Shown: positions 19,141 through 29,387, numbered from the stretch's first letter. The stretch is DNA of 64,000 nucleotides from Rhizomicrobium electricum (GCF_011762045.1 NZ_JAASQS010000002.1:434001-498000); one strand, 5' to 3'. The notes: generated by a model not told the origin, from the letters alone. Numbers and translations are program-made.

Positions 19141-20420
19141 TCCGCCGCGCGCGCCGTTGCCAATCCGAACCGCCCAGCAAATATGCCATAGCGCTCCAGC
19201 TTGCCAGCGGGACCGACAGTCGCGACCGAAGGAGCGGCAGTCTGCATCACCTTTTCGCCGAACCGGCGTACCGCCGCGGCGTCCACCGCTTCCAGCTTCT
19301 CGGTCATCTCCTGAACCGACAAGACCCGGTCGAAATTGAGAATATGGCCGGCGATCATCTCCGCCCGAGCGCTCGGCCGCTCCAGTCCCATGAGGAAGGA
19401 CGACTTGAGCTGGGCCTTGGCGCGGGCCACCTCTTCCTCGGTCGCAGTCTCGGCCAGCGAGGCCATCTCGCCTGCCACCAGCGCACCGATCTCGGCCACT
19501 TCCGATTCGCCGGTGCCGGTGTAGACCCCCACCACGCCGTCGTCCTTGGAGGACTGGGCGAAGGCATAGATCGAGTAGCAGAGGCCCCGCTTCTCGCGCG
19601 CCTCCTGGAACAGGCGGGAGGACATGCCGCCGCCTAGCGCGGTGACGTAGACCTGCGCCACGTGCCAGTCGGGGTCGAGGTTCGACACGGCGGGGAAAGC
19701 ATAGGCGACATGGGCCTGTTCGAGGTCGCCGCCGATGTGCATCTCGCCGCCGATGTAGCGGGCGGGCTCGGGAGCCTGTGGAGCACCCAGCGCAAGACCG
19801 CCGAACTTCTCCTCGGCCAGCCGCACCATGTGGTCGTGGCGCACGGCCCCCGACGCGATCAGGATCATGCTACCAGCGCGATAGTTCTCGCGCATGTAGG
19901 CATTGAGATCTTCGCGGCCGAATCCCGACACCGTCGATTCGTCACCGAGAATCGGCCAACCCATCGGCTGATCCGGATATGAGACCTCTTGCAGGTAATC
20001 GAAGATGATGTCGTCAGGCGTGTCCTTGGCCTGCCCGATCTCTTGCAGCACTACTTGACGTTCGCGCTCCAACTCATTGGATTCAAACGTGGGTGCCGTG
20101 AGGATGTCGGCGAGAATATCGATCGCCAGCGGGATGTCGGCCTTGAGCACGCGCGCGTGGAACGCGGTCTGCTCGCGACTCGTATAGGCGTTGAGGAATC
20201 CGCCGACCGATTCCATTTGCTCGGCGATGTCGCGTGCGGTGCGAGTCGTCGTGCCTTTGAAGGCCATGTGTTCGAGCATGTGCGAGATGCCCATCACATT
20301 GCGAGACTCGTTGCGCGCACCGGCATTGACCCACACACCAACGGCGGCGGATTCAAGTTGCATCATCGGATCAGTAACGACTACCAACCCGTTGGAAAGT
20401 CGAGAGATTTTGGCGTTCAT
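19137..20420 (-). CDS. M16-family zinc peptidase (mitochondrial processing peptidase-like)
   Basis: This 427-residue protein belongs to the pitrilysin family. It has the inverted zinc motif HxxEH at His47, Glu50 and His51 (GISHMLEHMAFKG) and the distal ligand Glu127 (VVLQEIGQ). Alphaproteobacterial members are the closest bacterial relatives of the mitochondrial processing peptidase beta subunit. It follows thrC with an ATGA overlap, a widely conserved alphaproteobacterial arrangement. Confidence 0.95.
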   Translation of the reverse strand: MNAKISRLSNGLVVVTDPMMQLESAAVGVWVNAGARNESRNVMGISHMLEHMAFKGTTTRTARDIAEQMESVGGFLNAYTSREQTAFHARVLKADIPLAIDILADILTAPTFESNELERERQVVLQEIGQAKDTPDDIIFDYLQEVSYPDQPMGWPILGDESTVSGFGREDLNAYMRENYRAGSMILIASGAVRHDHMVRLAEEKFGGLALGAPQAPEPARYIGGEMHIGGDLEQAHVAYAFPAVSNLDPDWHVAQVYVTALGGGMSSRLFQEAREKRGLCYSIYAFAQSSKDDGVVGVYTGTGESEVAEIGALVAGEMASLAETATEEEVARAKAQLKSSFLMGLERPSARAEMIAGHILNFDRVLSVQEMTEKLEAVDAAAVRRFGEKVMQTAAPSVATVGPAGKLERYGIFAGRFGLATARAAE

Positions 20421-21805
20421 GGCCGGAGGACAATAGCCTCGATCAGCCCCCTCACCAAGCCCTTTTCGGCCGCAGTGACATGACAGTTTTCTTCACCTTC
20501 GAGAGCTGCCTTAAGCCTCGGAGGCACCTCCGGAATCCGACTCGTTGCCTGGTTAACGGCGTCCGGGAACTTGGCCGGATGGGCTGTCGATAGGACAACA
20601 ACCGGTACCTTTTTCGACAACTTCAGATTGAAGGCGGCGGCCACGGCGACACCGGTGTGGGGGTCGATCAGGCGTCCGGTTTCGCGCTCCACCTGAGCGA
20701 TGGCGGCCAGGGTTTCGGCATCGTCGGCCCGCATCGCGGCGTAGCGCGAGCGCAAGTCGGCGAGGATCGGCGGCGACAGCGTCAGCGACTTGTCGGCGGC
20801 GAAGGTCGCCATCTGCTCGCGCGTCCAGGCGGCGTCTCTGCCGCTCGCTTCGAACAGCGCGCGCTCGAAATTGGAAGCGACCTGGATGTCCATCGACGGG
20901 CTCAGGGTCGGCTGCGCCCGCCCCGCTTCGTAGACGCCCTCGTTGAGAGCGCGGGCCATGATGTCGTTCGAATTGGTGGCTACCCACAATTTATCCACAG
21001 GGGCACCCATCCGCCACGCGGCCTCGCCGGCGAAGACGTCGCCGAAATTGCCGGTCGGCACGACGAACAGGGGGGCCGTCCCCAGCTCGGCGGCGGCGGT
21101 GAAGTAGTAGACCGCCTGGGCGGCGATGCGGGCGAAGTTGATCGAGTTGACCGCCGTCAGGCTGACGGCCTTGGCGAAGTCGGTCTCGGCGAACAGCGCC
21201 TTCACGATTCCCTGGGCGTCGTCGAAGGTCCCCTCGATGGCGATGTTGTGGACGTTGGCGTAAGGCGCCGTGGTCATCTGGCGGCGCTGGACCTCGCTGA
21301 CCCGCCCCTTGGGGTGGAGGACGAAGACCTCGATGTTCTCGAGCCCGCCCAGCGCGGCGATGGCCGCCGAGCCGGTATCGCCCGAGGTCGCCGCCAGCAC
21401 CGTGGCCCGCCCGCCCTGCCGCTTGAGGGCGCGGGCAAACAATCGGCCGAGGATCTGGAGCGCGACGTCCTTGAACGCCAGCGTCGGGCCGTGGAACAGC
21501 TCCATCAGATAAAGGTCGGGGCCGATGGCGACGAGCGGTGCAATGCGCGGGTCGGTGAAGCTGGCGTAGGCCGAGGCGATGTCGGCCTTGAGTTCGTCGG
21601 CTGAGAAGCTGTCGCCGATCAGCCGTCCCATCACCGCCTCGGCGACGTCCTGATACGGCTTGCCCTTGAAGGCGGCGACCTCGTCCGGCGTGAAGCGCGG
21701 CCAAGCCTCCGGCAGATACAGCCCGCCATCGGGCGCGAGGCCCGCCAGCAGCATGTCGGCAAACGAAATCAGGGGCGATTGCCCGCGGGTCGAGAGATAG
21801 CGCAT
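20417..21805 (-). CDS. thrC: Threonine synthase
   Basis: This 462-residue PLP enzyme converts O-phosphohomoserine to threonine, the last pathway step. The PLP lysine lies in ELFHGPTLAFKDVALQ, and the phosphate-binding loop is LAATSGDTGSAAI. The N-terminal MRYLSTRG and the length match the long bacterial or yeast class. The stop overlaps the M16 peptidase start. Confidence 0.97.
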   Translation of the reverse strand: MRYLSTRGQSPLISFADMLLAGLAPDGGLYLPEAWPRFTPDEVAAFKGKPYQDVAEAVMGRLIGDSFSADELKADIASAYASFTDPRIAPLVAIGPDLYLMELFHGPTLAFKDVALQILGRLFARALKRQGGRATVLAATSGDTGSAAIAALGGLENIEVFVLHPKGRVSEVQRRQMTTAPYANVHNIAIEGTFDDAQGIVKALFAETDFAKAVSLTAVNSINFARIAAQAVYYFTAAAELGTAPLFVVPTGNFGDVFAGEAAWRMGAPVDKLWVATNSNDIMARALNEGVYEAGRAQPTLSPSMDIQVASNFERALFEASGRDAAWTREQMATFAADKSLTLSPPILADLRSRYAAMRADDAETLAAIAQVERETGRLIDPHTGVAVAAAFNLKLSKKVPVVVLSTAHPAKFPDAVNQATSRIPEVPPRLKAALEGEENCHVTAAEKGLVRGLIEAIVLRP

Positions 21806-21872
21806 GGGATCGGCAACAATGTTGTTCGAGTGATCAAGACGGGCGCACTAAAAGCACGTTTTGGCTTCGGTG

Positions 21873-22121
21873 TCATTCCCGGCCCACCAGCGCCTTGCGA
21901 AAGGCGCGGTCGCGCTTCAGGTGCCATTCCCGGCTCATGGCTTCGTGGCGGGTTTGATAGCGTTCGGCGTAGAGCAGGAACCACACCCGCCCGCGCGTGG
22001 ATTTGGCGCCGGTCCCGGCGTTGTGACGGGCCACGCGCTGGTCGAGATCGGTCGTCCAGCCGACATAGGTCCGCTTCAGCCCCCGCACTTCGCTGCCGAG
22101 AACGTAGACGAAGGCGTTCAT
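21873..22121 (-). CDS. GIY-YIG nuclease-domain protein
   Basis: This 81-residue single-domain protein belongs to the URI/SLX1-like GIY-YIG group. FVYVL (standing for GIY) and TYVGWTTDLDQRVARHNAG (YIG plus catalytic-helix arginine) are present, followed by EAMSREWHLKRDRAFRKALV. Members are putative structure-specific endonucleases of unclear role. ATG 22121 lies 8 bases after the LOG gene stop. The upstream extension overlaps that gene and is rejected. Confidence 0.85.
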   Translation of the reverse strand: MNAFVYVLGSEVRGLKRTYVGWTTDLDQRVARHNAGTGAKSTRGRVWFLLYAERYQTRHEAMSREWHLKRDRAFRKALVGRE

Positions 22122-22129
22122 GGCCCGCT

Positions 22130-22747
22130 CTATTTCCCCGGCACCTCGACCGCCGCTTCCACGGCCGCTTCGTCGGCGACCTTGTCCAGCCACTTCGGCG
22201 CATACGGCACCGGGTTGTCGCGCAGGGCCTTGAGCAGCGCCCGCGGATTGGCGTCGATCACCAGCGTGCTGCGATGGATGGACTTCAGGAAGCGCTCGGC
22301 GACGACCTGATCGAGAAACTCCGCCAGCTTGTCGTAGAACCCGGCCGCGTTCAGCAGCGCCACCGGCTTGGGATGGATGCCGAGCTGCGCCCAGGTCCAG
22401 GCCTCGAACAATTCCTCGAAGGTGCCAATGCCGCCCGGCAGCGCGACGAACCCGTCCGACAGCTCGGCCATCATCGCCTTGCGGTCGTGCATGGTGGGGA
22501 CGACTTCGAGCCGCGTCAGCCCCGTGTGCGACAGCTTATGACCGTGCAGTTGTTCGGTAATGACGCCGATCACCTCGCCGCCCTTGGCCAGCGCCGCATC
22601 CGCCGCCACGCCCATCAAACCGATATTGCCGCCGCCATAGACCAGGCCGATGCCCTCTTCCGCCAACAGCGCGCCAAGCTCCGCCGCAGCGGCGCGATAC
22701 TCGGGCCGCGCCCCCATGCTGGAACCGGCATAAACACAAATTCTCAC
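22130..22747 (-). CDS. LOG-family protein (cytokinin riboside 5'-monophosphate phosphoribohydrolase-like)
   Basis: This 205-residue protein has the LOG signature PGGIGTFEELFE and the nucleotide-binding GGGNIGLMG. LOG proteins cleave N6-substituted AMP to free the base, and many bacterial members also act as nucleotide 5'-monophosphate nucleosidases. The start is GTG 22747, with GGAGG 7 bases upstream. The physiological substrate here is not known. Confidence 0.9.
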   Translation of the reverse strand: MRICVYAGSSMGARPEYRAAAAELGALLAEEGIGLVYGGGNIGLMGVAADAALAKGGEVIGVITEQLHGHKLSHTGLTRLEVVPTMHDRKAMMAELSDGFVALPGGIGTFEELFEAWTWAQLGIHPKPVALLNAAGFYDKLAEFLDQVVAERFLKSIHRSTLVIDANPRALLKALRDNPVPYAPKWLDKVADEAAVEAAVEVPGK

Positions 22748-22866
22748 GACACGTCCTCCATTTCGAGGAGGGAAATAGTGATCGCGCAGGCGCGGGTCAA
22801 ATCACGAGAAATTTTCCACGCGGAGGCGCGGAGATTTCGTGCCAACCCAGGTAACGCGATCGCCAG

Positions 22867-23607
22867 TCACAGCGGTTTCACCGCGTCTCCGCGGCTCCGC
22901 GTGCCCAATCGCCCCTTCTGAACGTGGAATGCCACGTAAACGCCGATCAGCGCGACCGCGAGCAGATACCACGTGACGGCGTATTGCAGATGTTCGTTGC
23001 GGAAGCTGACGACCGTATGCCCGCCTTGCGGCCAGCCGCCGGGATTAGGCGTGGCGTCGGCTTCGACCAACACCGGCGCCGCGATCCGGATTTGATCGGC
23101 GGCGGCGATGGCGGCAACATCGCGGACGAACCACAGTCGGCGGGCCGGTTGCGGAATTGGCGTGAACAGTCCCGGCACCGATCCGCTGCGCCAGACGCCG
23201 ACGACGTGCACCGTGCCTTGCACCTGACCGGCGCGGCGGCGCGACGGATCGAGCAGTTTCTCCGGCACGATGCCGCGATCGACCAACAGCGTGCGGCCGT
23301 CTTCGAGCGTCAGTGGCGTCACGACGTGATAGGCCGGCCCGCCTTCCACCACGCCGTAGACGTAGGCCTCCTTGCCGTGATCGAAGCGGCCGGTGAGCGC
23401 GACGCGGCGGTATTCGGCATTCTTGCCGAGCGCGAGTGCGGTATCGAGCGACACCGGCGGCAGCGTGAGATTGCGGTTCACGGCCGCGATCAGTCCCAGC
23501 TTCCAGTGCAGCCGCTGCACCTGCCACGTCCCCAACGCGATCAGCGCCGCCAGCAAAACGAGCGTGGCGACGGTGAAAGCCGGCAGGGGGCGGAAGAAAA
23601 AGCGCAT
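22867..23607 (-). CDS. SURF1-family cytochrome oxidase assembly protein
   Basis: This 246-residue protein has an N-terminal helix (about residues 9-28) and a C-terminal helix (about 208-228) around a periplasmic domain, the SURF1 topology. GTWQVQRLHWK and LLVDRGIVP are family motifs. SURF1 helps place heme a into subunit I of aa3 oxidase. It sits downstream of coxC on the same strand, separated by one gene on the opposite strand. Confidence 0.93.
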   Translation of the reverse strand: MRFFFRPLPAFTVATLVLLAALIALGTWQVQRLHWKLGLIAAVNRNLTLPPVSLDTALALGKNAEYRRVALTGRFDHGKEAYVYGVVEGGPAYHVVTPLTLEDGRTLLVDRGIVPEKLLDPSRRRAGQVQGTVHVVGVWRSGSVPGLFTPIPQPARRLWFVRDVAAIAAADQIRIAAPVLVEADATPNPGGWPQGGHTVVSFRNEHLQYAVTWYLLAVALIGVYVAFHVQKGRLGTRSRGDAVKPL

Positions 23608-23741
23608 GGCGGGTATCCGGGATCGCGGCCGAACTATAGCCCATCCGGAGCCGGCCGGCGTCTCGTAACGATCAGGCGATTGTTGCCAAAATGACCGCCT
23701 GCTATTGTTGCATCCGTTGGCATAATCGATTGGGGGACAAC

Positions 23742-24134
23742 ATGCCGTCGAACGTACGCAGTTTTCTCGGTCTCGCCCTTCTGGCGCTGGCGATCAGCAT
23801 CGTCGCGGCCGTGATCGGTTTCGACGAAGCCGTCGCCATGGTGCCGATGCCCAACGCGGCCACGGTCATCATGATCGCCGACGTCGTCGTGTTCGCGATA
23901 TCGTTCGCCCTCATCGCCGCCGCCGGCTGGGGCCGTCAGAACTGGGCCCGCTGGGTCATTCTCATCTTCTTCCTGGTCGAGCTGGCCTCGCTGGCGATGT
24001 CGTTCCCGAAGCTGATGACGATGAGCTCGTTCCAGATCGGAACCGCCGTGATCACCACTCTGATGAAGGCCGCGGCCCTGTTCTTCGCCTTCACCGGCAA
24101 CGCCAAGGAATGGTTCCAGCCGAAGCGGGTTTGA
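23742..24134 (+). CDS. Small four-helix membrane protein, unknown
   Basis: The product is 130 residues with four predicted membrane helices (about residues 8-28, 40-60, 72-92 and 100-120). ATG 23742 has GGGGGA 5 bases upstream. It lies on the opposite strand between SURF1 and coxC, and its stop abuts the coxC stop. In related cox loci this position often holds a DUF983 gene on the same strand as coxC; this protein is not that family as far as I can see. Confidence 0.7.
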   Translation: MPSNVRSFLGLALLALAISIVAAVIGFDEAVAMVPMPNAATVIMIADVVVFAISFALIAAAGWGRQNWARWVILIFFLVELASLAMSFPKLMTMSSFQIGTAVITTLMKAAALFFAFTGNAKEWFQPKRV

Positions 24135-25043
24135 TTACCCGCCGGTCGTCAGGCCTTGGCCGAAGACGTAGATGCTGGTGAACAGGAACAGCCAGATCAC
24201 GTCGACGAAATGCCAGTACCACGCCGCGGCTTCGAAGCCGAAATGGCGGGTCGGGGTGAAGTGGCCGAGGATGGCGCGTGCCAGGCAGACGGTGAGGAAC
24301 ACGGTGCCGACGATGACGTGGAAGCCGTGGAAGCCGGTCGCCATGAAGAAGGTCGAACCGTAGATCGCGCCGAGATTGCCCTGCCCCGCCACCAACGTCG
24401 CGTGCGCCGGATCGGTGAAGGGCGCGAGCGCCGCGCCGTTGAGGCCGAAGGTGAAAGGCGCGTGGGCGTATTCGTAGGCCTGGATGCAGGTGAAGCTGAT
24501 GCCGAGGATCACCGTCAGCACCAGACCCTGAACCGCACCCTTTTTGTCGCCGGTCTGAATGGCGTGATGGGCCCAGGTGACCGTCGTGCCCGACGTGAGC
24601 AGGATCACGGTGTTGAGCAGCGGGAAATGCCACGGATCGAGGGTGACGATGCCTTGCGGCGGCCAGCCCGACAGCGACGCGTCGTGCGGGAACAGGCTGA
24701 AATTGAAATAGGCCCAGAACCACGCCACGAAGAACATCACTTCCGAAGCGATGAACAGCAGCATGCCATAGCGAAGGCCGAGCTTGACCACCGGCGTGTG
24801 CTGGCCCTCGACCACGGACTCGGTCACGACATCGCGCCACCAGCCCGCCATGGTGTAGAGCACCAGCGCGAGCCCGATCGCGAAGATCCACGGCACGCCG
24901 GCCATCACGCCGAAACCGGCGTAGCTCTTGTTCATCCAGAACACGGCGCCGACCATCATGATGAAGGCGCCGAGCGATCCGACCACCGGCCACGGGCTCG
25001 GCTCGACCAGATGGTAATCGTGTTTGACGTTGCCGTGCGCCAT
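24135..25043 (-). CDS. ctaE: Cytochrome c oxidase subunit III
   Basis: This 302-residue integral membrane protein has seven helices. Family motifs are [20 protein letters not shown] and the C-terminal [15 protein letters not shown] with [14 protein letters not shown]. It is a core subunit of the proton-pumping aa3 oxidase. It is the last cox gene in the operon, 9 bases after the coxF-like gene. Confidence 0.97.
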   Translation of the reverse strand: MAHGNVKHDYHLVEPSPWPVVGSLGAFIMMVGAVFWMNKSYAGFGVMAGVPWIFAIGLALVLYTMAGWWRDVVTESVVEGQHTPVVKLGLRYGMLLFIASEVMFFVAWFWAYFNFSLFPHDASLSGWPPQGIVTLDPWHFPLLNTVILLTSGTTVTWAHHAIQTGDKKGAVQGLVLTVILGISFTCIQAYEYAHAPFTFGLNGAALAPFTDPAHATLVAGQGNLGAIYGSTFFMATGFHGFHVIVGTVFLTVCLARAILGHFTPTRHFGFEAAAWYWHFVDVIWLFLFTSIYVFGQGLTTGG

Positions 25044-25052
25044 TGCGGGGTC

Positions 25053-25193
25053 CTACGGATGTATCCGAACCATCGTCATTACATAGAAAAGCACGACCAG
25101 TCCGGCCAGTACCAGCGCAATCGCCACATTCCGCCGCTTCCGTTCGCGGGCGGTTTTCTTCGGGTCAACATCGAGTCCGTCATACTGCGGCAT
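25053..25193 (-). CDS. CoxF-like 46-residue single-helix protein
   Basis: This is a very small gene between ctaB and ctaE. The product is 46 residues: a charged cytoplasmic N-terminus ([22 protein letters not shown]), one membrane helix ([20 protein letters not shown]) and a short tail. Size, topology and position match the small CoxF proteins found between ctaB and ctaG/coxC in alphaproteobacteria. Its ATG overlaps the end of ctaB by 14 bases, and its TAG forms part of the TAGGA that precedes ctaE. The function of CoxF is not established. Confidence 0.75.
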   Translation of the reverse strand: MPQYDGLDVDPKKTARERKRRNVAIALVLAGLVVLFYVMTMVRIHP

Positions 25194-26082
25194 GGACCAC
25201 GCGTTCCACGATCAGGGCGGCGAACAGCGCGAAGAGATAAAGGAGCGTCACCGCGAACAGGCGCCGTGCTGCGGGTTCTTTGGTTTCGTCGCGCTCGACC
25301 GTGACCTGCACCGCGCGCCACAGCAGCAGGCCGCCGAGAACTGCCGAAGCGGCAAGATAAAGCGGCCCCGCCATGCCGAGCACGTAAGGCAGCAGCCCGA
25401 GCGGTACCAGCAGCAGCGAATAGGCGACGATGTGCAGACGGGTCGACCGCTTGCCGGACACGACCGGCAGCATCGGTACGCCGGCGCGGGCGTAATCGGC
25501 ATTCGAGAACAGCGCCAGCGACCAGAAGTGCGGCGGTGTCCACATGAAAATGATGGCGACCAGCAGCAGCGGCTGCCACGCCAGCGTTCCGGTCACGGCG
25601 GCCCAGCCGATGGCGGGCGGCATCGCACCCGACAACCCGCCGATGACGATGTTCTGCGGCGTGCGCCGCTTGAGCGCCAGGGTGTAGACGCCGACGTACC
25701 AGAAGATCGTGAACGCCAGAAGCGCGGCGGCAAGCGCGTTCACGAACAGCAGCATCAACGCCACCGACGCGACCGACAGGCTCCAGCCGAAACCGAGCGC
25801 CTCGCCGCGGCTGATCACGCCCGACGGAATGGGACGCGACGCGGTGCGCTTCATCAACCGGTCGATGTCGGCTTCATAGGCCATGTTGAGCGCGCCCGAG
25901 GCACCCGCCCCGACCGCGATACACAGCAGCGCCGAAAATGCCGTCAGCGGATGGATGGGTCCCGGCGCCACCACCAGCCCGGCGAGCCCGGTGAAGATCA
26001 CGAGCGACATCACCCGCGGCTTCAGCAGCGAAAAGTAATCCTCGACCGTCGCAATCGGACGGGAAAGCTCGGCGACGGTCAT
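25180..26082 (-). CDS. ctaB: Heme o synthase (protoheme IX farnesyltransferase)
   Basis: This 300-residue UbiA-superfamily membrane prenyltransferase adds farnesyl to heme b to make heme o, the precursor of heme a. The first aspartate-rich motif is [23 protein letters not shown]. The second region, around [24 protein letters not shown], is also typical. About nine helices are expected. It is in the cox operon, separated from coxA by a small basic-protein gene and a repeat element. Confidence 0.96.
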   Translation of the reverse strand: MTVAELSRPIATVEDYFSLLKPRVMSLVIFTGLAGLVVAPGPIHPLTAFSALLCIAVGAGASGALNMAYEADIDRLMKRTASRPIPSGVISRGEALGFGWSLSVASVALMLLFVNALAAALLAFTIFWYVGVYTLALKRRTPQNIVIGGLSGAMPPAIGWAAVTGTLAWQPLLLVAIIFMWTPPHFWSLALFSNADYARAGVPMLPVVSGKRSTRLHIVAYSLLLVPLGLLPYVLGMAGPLYLAASAVLGGLLLWRAVQVTVERDETKEPAARRLFAVTLLYLFALFAALIVERVVHAAV

Positions 26083-26090
26083 GACGGTCT

Positions 26091-26303
26091 CTTTCCTCCC
26101 CTGCGGTTCTCAAACCGGAGAGCCGCACGGCGTTTGGATAGCGGGGGAGGTGCCGAGCCCTTGCGAGGCGGAGGGGGGACTGTCGTGATCTCTGCTTTGA
26201 TCGAGCAAGCCCCCCTCCGTCTTGCCGTTGTACGGCAAGCCACCTCCCCCGCTATTTCGCGAGAGTGTGGAGGCGGAGAATTCGACTCCGCGGGGGAGGA
26301 AAG
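26091..26303. repeat. Nested inverted-repeat intergenic element, copy B
   Basis: The arms match copy A at 4614-4808. Outer arms are CTTTCCTCCCCTGCGG (26091-26106) and CCGCGGGGGAGGAAAG (26288-26303). Middle arms are ATAGCGGGGGAGGTG (26138-26152) and CACCTCCCCCGCTAT (26241-26255). Inner arms are GGCGGAGGGGGGACT and GCCCCCCTCCG. The sequence between the arms differs from copy A. It fills the gap between the basic-protein gene and ctaB inside the cox operon and lies just 5' of the ctaB start. Confidence 0.8.
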
Positions 26304-26336
26304 AGGGAGGCTCACGCTCAGTTCATCCTTTCTCGT

Positions 26337-26738
26337 TCAGCTTGTGCGCGCCTTTTTCAGCGCCTTGGCCGTCGCGCGGCGTTTGGCGCGGCGTTGCGAT
26401 TTGTGGCGGGCGGCTTCGTCGAGTTCCTTGAGCAAGGCTTCGGCGGCACGTTTCTTCGCCACCGCGGCGGACGGCTTTTTCTTCCCCGGCTTGCCGCTGC
26501 CGAGCACCATGGCTTCGACCAGCGGTTCGGGATGACCGACCTTATAGATCTGATCGGCCAATTTGGCCTCGGCGCGCTCGTCCTCGGTCGCGACACCGCC
26601 GAGTGCCTGCTTGGACAGGTGGCGGACGGCGCGGGACGAACGGGCCTTGAATGCCGGTTTGCCGGACCGCGATCCGACTTTGCCGGGAAGCTGTTTGCGG
26701 GTCTTCGAACCTGATTTCTTTTCTGTGGAGATTTTCAT
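26337..26738 (-). CDS. Lys/Arg-rich basic protein, unknown
   Basis: The product is 133 residues and very basic at both ends: KSGSKTRKQLPGKVGSRSGK at the start and KSQRRAKRRATAKALKKARTS at the end. The middle is helical and amphipathic, including KKPSAAVAKKRAAEALLKELDEAAR. It has no signal peptide or membrane helix, so a nucleic-acid-binding role is conceivable but is inference only. ATG 26738 is 5 bases after the coxA stop; a GTG at 26747 would overlap it. Its place between coxA and ctaB is unusual for a cox operon. Confidence 0.6.
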   Translation of the reverse strand: MKISTEKKSGSKTRKQLPGKVGSRSGKPAFKARSSRAVRHLSKQALGGVATEDERAEAKLADQIYKVGHPEPLVEAMVLGSGKPGKKKPSAAVAKKRAAEALLKELDEAARHKSQRRAKRRATAKALKKARTS

Positions 26739-26743
26739 GGTTC

Positions 26744-28357
26744 TCACGTGATTTTGGGTAGCTCGTTATACGTATGGAACGGCGGCGGCGATGACAGGGT
26801 CCATTCCAGAGTCGTCGCCCCGACGCCCCAGGGATTGTCTCCTGCTTTGCGCTTCTTGGCAAAGGCTTCCACGAGCACGATTAGGAAAACCACAACGCCG
26901 AGCCCCGCCGTAAAGGCGCCGAGCGACGAGACGAAATTCCATCCGGCAAAAGCTTCGTTGTAGTCGGCGATGCGGCGCGGCATGCCGGAGAGCCCCAGAA
27001 AATGCATGGGGAAGAACGCAAAATTAACACCGACGAAGGTTATCCAAAAATGAATCTTCGCCAATGTCTCATTGTACATGATGCCGAAGAACTTGGGAAA
27101 CCAGAAGTACCAGCCGGCGAAAATCGCGAACACGGCGCCCAGGCTCAGGACGTAGTGGAAGTGCGCCACGACGTAATAGGTATCCTGCAGCACCACGTCG
27201 ACGCCCGCATTGGCCAGCACCACGCCCGTCACCCCGCCCACGGTGAAGAGGAAGATGAAGGCGATGGCGAACAGCATCGGCACCTTGAACTCGATCGAGC
27301 CGCCCCACATGGTGGCGATCCAGGAGAACACCTTGATGCCGGTCGGCACCGCGATGACCATGGTCGCGAACACGAAATAGGCCTTGGTGTCGACGCTGAG
27401 GCCCACCGTGTACATATGGTGCGCCCACACCAAAAAGCCGATGAAGCCGATCGACACCATGGCGTAGGCCATGCCGAGATAGCCGAACACCGGCTTCTTC
27501 GAGAACGTCGCCACGATATGGCTGATCATGCCGAAGCCCGGCAGGATCAGGATGTAGACCTCGGGATGGCCGAAGAACCAGAACAGATGCTGGTAGAGGA
27601 TCGGATCGCCGCCGCCGGCGGGATTGAAGAAGCTGGTGCCGAAATGGCGGTCGGCCAGGAGCATGGTGATGGCGCCCGCCAGAACCGGCAGCGACAGCAG
27701 CAGCAGGAAGGCGGTCACCAAGACGCTCCACACGAACAGCGGCATCTTGTGCAGCGTCATGCCGGGCGCGCGCATATTGAGGATGGTGGTGATGAAATTG
27801 ATGGCGCCGAGGATCGATGAGGCGCCCGCGATGTGCAGCGCGAAGATCACGAGGTCCATCGCCGGACCGGGCGAGCCGGTGGTGGTCAGCGGCGCATAGG
27901 CCGTCCAGCCCGAGCCCGCCCCTGCCCCGCCGCTGTCGCCTTCGACGAACATCGACAGGATCAAAAGCGCGAACGAGAACGGCAGCAGCCAGAACGAGAT
28001 GTTGTTGAGCCGCGGGAACGCCATGTCGGGCGCGCCGATCATCAGCGGCACCAGCCAGTTGCCGAAACCGCCGATCATCGCCGGCATGATCATGAAGAAG
28101 ATCATGATGAGGCCGTGGCCGGTGACGAACACGTTGAAGGCGTGGGCGTTGTGGAAATACTGCAGCCCCGGTTCCATCAACTCGAGCCGCATCATCATCG
28201 ACAGCAGCCCGCCGACGATGCCGGCGACCACCGCGAACCACAAATACATCATGCCGATGTCTTTGTGGTTGGTGGAATAGACGTAGCGCCGCCAGCCGTG
28301 CGGATGATCCTCGTGGGCGGGATGCTGGTCCAGCTGCGTGTAAGCCAATTCAGCCAT
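26744..28357 (-). CDS. ctaD: Cytochrome c oxidase subunit I
   Basis: This is the 537-residue catalytic subunit of aa3 oxidase, with 12 membrane helices. It has [18 protein letters not shown] (heme a ligand region), [17 protein letters not shown] (CuB histidine and cross-linked tyrosine) and WAHHMYTVG (further CuB histidines). The length is standard. It follows coxB by 12 bases. Confidence 0.98.
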   Translation of the reverse strand: MAELAYTQLDQHPAHEDHPHGWRRYVYSTNHKDIGMMYLWFAVVAGIVGGLLSMMMRLELMEPGLQYFHNAHAFNVFVTGHGLIMIFFMIMPAMIGGFGNWLVPLMIGAPDMAFPRLNNISFWLLPFSFALLILSMFVEGDSGGAGAGSGWTAYAPLTTTGSPGPAMDLVIFALHIAGASSILGAINFITTILNMRAPGMTLHKMPLFVWSVLVTAFLLLLSLPVLAGAITMLLADRHFGTSFFNPAGGGDPILYQHLFWFFGHPEVYILILPGFGMISHIVATFSKKPVFGYLGMAYAMVSIGFIGFLVWAHHMYTVGLSVDTKAYFVFATMVIAVPTGIKVFSWIATMWGGSIEFKVPMLFAIAFIFLFTVGGVTGVVLANAGVDVVLQDTYYVVAHFHYVLSLGAVFAIFAGWYFWFPKFFGIMYNETLAKIHFWITFVGVNFAFFPMHFLGLSGMPRRIADYNEAFAGWNFVSSLGAFTAGLGVVVFLIVLVEAFAKKRKAGDNPWGVGATTLEWTLSSPPPFHTYNELPKIT

Positions 28358-28369
28358 TCTCGTTTCCCG

Positions 28370-29188
28370 TCAGTTGGAAGCTACGCGCGCGGTATCGTCT
28401 GCCGCGTACTTTTTCTTGGCCATGGCAAGCCATGCCCGGTAGGCGGGCTCGGACACCACCTTCACCTCGATAGGCATGAACGCGTGATTGGCCCCACACA
28501 GTTCCGAGCACTGGCCGTAATAGGTTCCCTCGCGGGTGGCGCGGAACCAGGTGTGGTTGAGGCGGCCGGGAATGGCGTCCATCTTCACGCCGAAGGCCGG
28601 GACCGCCCAGGAATGGATGACGTCGGCGCCGGTGGTGATGACTTCGACGTTCTTGTTCACCGGCACCACCACCGGATTGTCGGTCCCCAGCAGCCGCGGC
28701 TTGCCGGCCTGTTTGGCGGCGGTCTCCGGCAGCATGTTGGAGTCGAATTGGAACCCGCCGTCCTTGGGATAGACGTAGGTCCAGTACCATTGGTGCCCCA
28801 CCGCCTGGATGGTGACGTCCGGCTTGGGAATATCCGCTTCGTAATAGAGCAGCTTGAACGACGGGATCGCGATGATGACGAGGATGATGACCGGCGCCAG
28901 CGTCCACATCATCTCCAGCGCCGTATTGTGATGGGTCTTGGACGGAACCTGATGGGTGCGGCTGTTGAAACGCACCATCACCGTAACCAGAAGCCCCGCC
29001 ACCAGCACGCAGATCGCCGTCACAATCCACACCAGCTCGGTATGGAAATGGGACAGCCGCTCCATCACCGGTGTGACCGGTGCCTGCAATCCGACTTGCC
29101 AGTCGCGGACCTGCCAATCGCGGGCGGCCTGCGCCGGACCTGACATCAGGGACAGGCCCAGGGCCGAAAGGACGAGTCTGAGCGACAT
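28370..29188 (-). CDS. ctaC: Cytochrome c oxidase subunit II
   Basis: The product is 272 residues. It has a signal peptide ending near GPAQA, two membrane helices, and a periplasmic CuA domain with the ligand cluster GQCSELCGANHAFM and the earlier HSWAVPAFG. This subunit accepts electrons from cytochrome c. It is the first gene of the cox operon on the minus strand. Confidence 0.97.
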   Translation of the reverse strand: MSLRLVLSALGLSLMSGPAQAARDWQVRDWQVGLQAPVTPVMERLSHFHTELVWIVTAICVLVAGLLVTVMVRFNSRTHQVPSKTHHNTALEMMWTLAPVIILVIIAIPSFKLLYYEADIPKPDVTIQAVGHQWYWTYVYPKDGGFQFDSNMLPETAAKQAGKPRLLGTDNPVVVPVNKNVEVITTGADVIHSWAVPAFGVKMDAIPGRLNHTWFRATREGTYYGQCSELCGANHAFMPIEVKVVSEPAYRAWLAMAKKKYAADDTARVASN

Positions 29189-29387
29189 GTCTGCGCCTCG
29201 TGGATGTGCGGAAGACTTGGCGTTGAATTCCGTCGGAGGGAGATTACTTTAATAATTCCAATTCAAAACTCTATCGGCGATTTCGACGGCACACAGGTGC
29301 GACAGGATGCCGCAAATTTCGCCAAGGTGGATCATACCCCACCTCCCTATGTTGGCATACCGGCTCCCCCATTAACGAGGATTTTCC

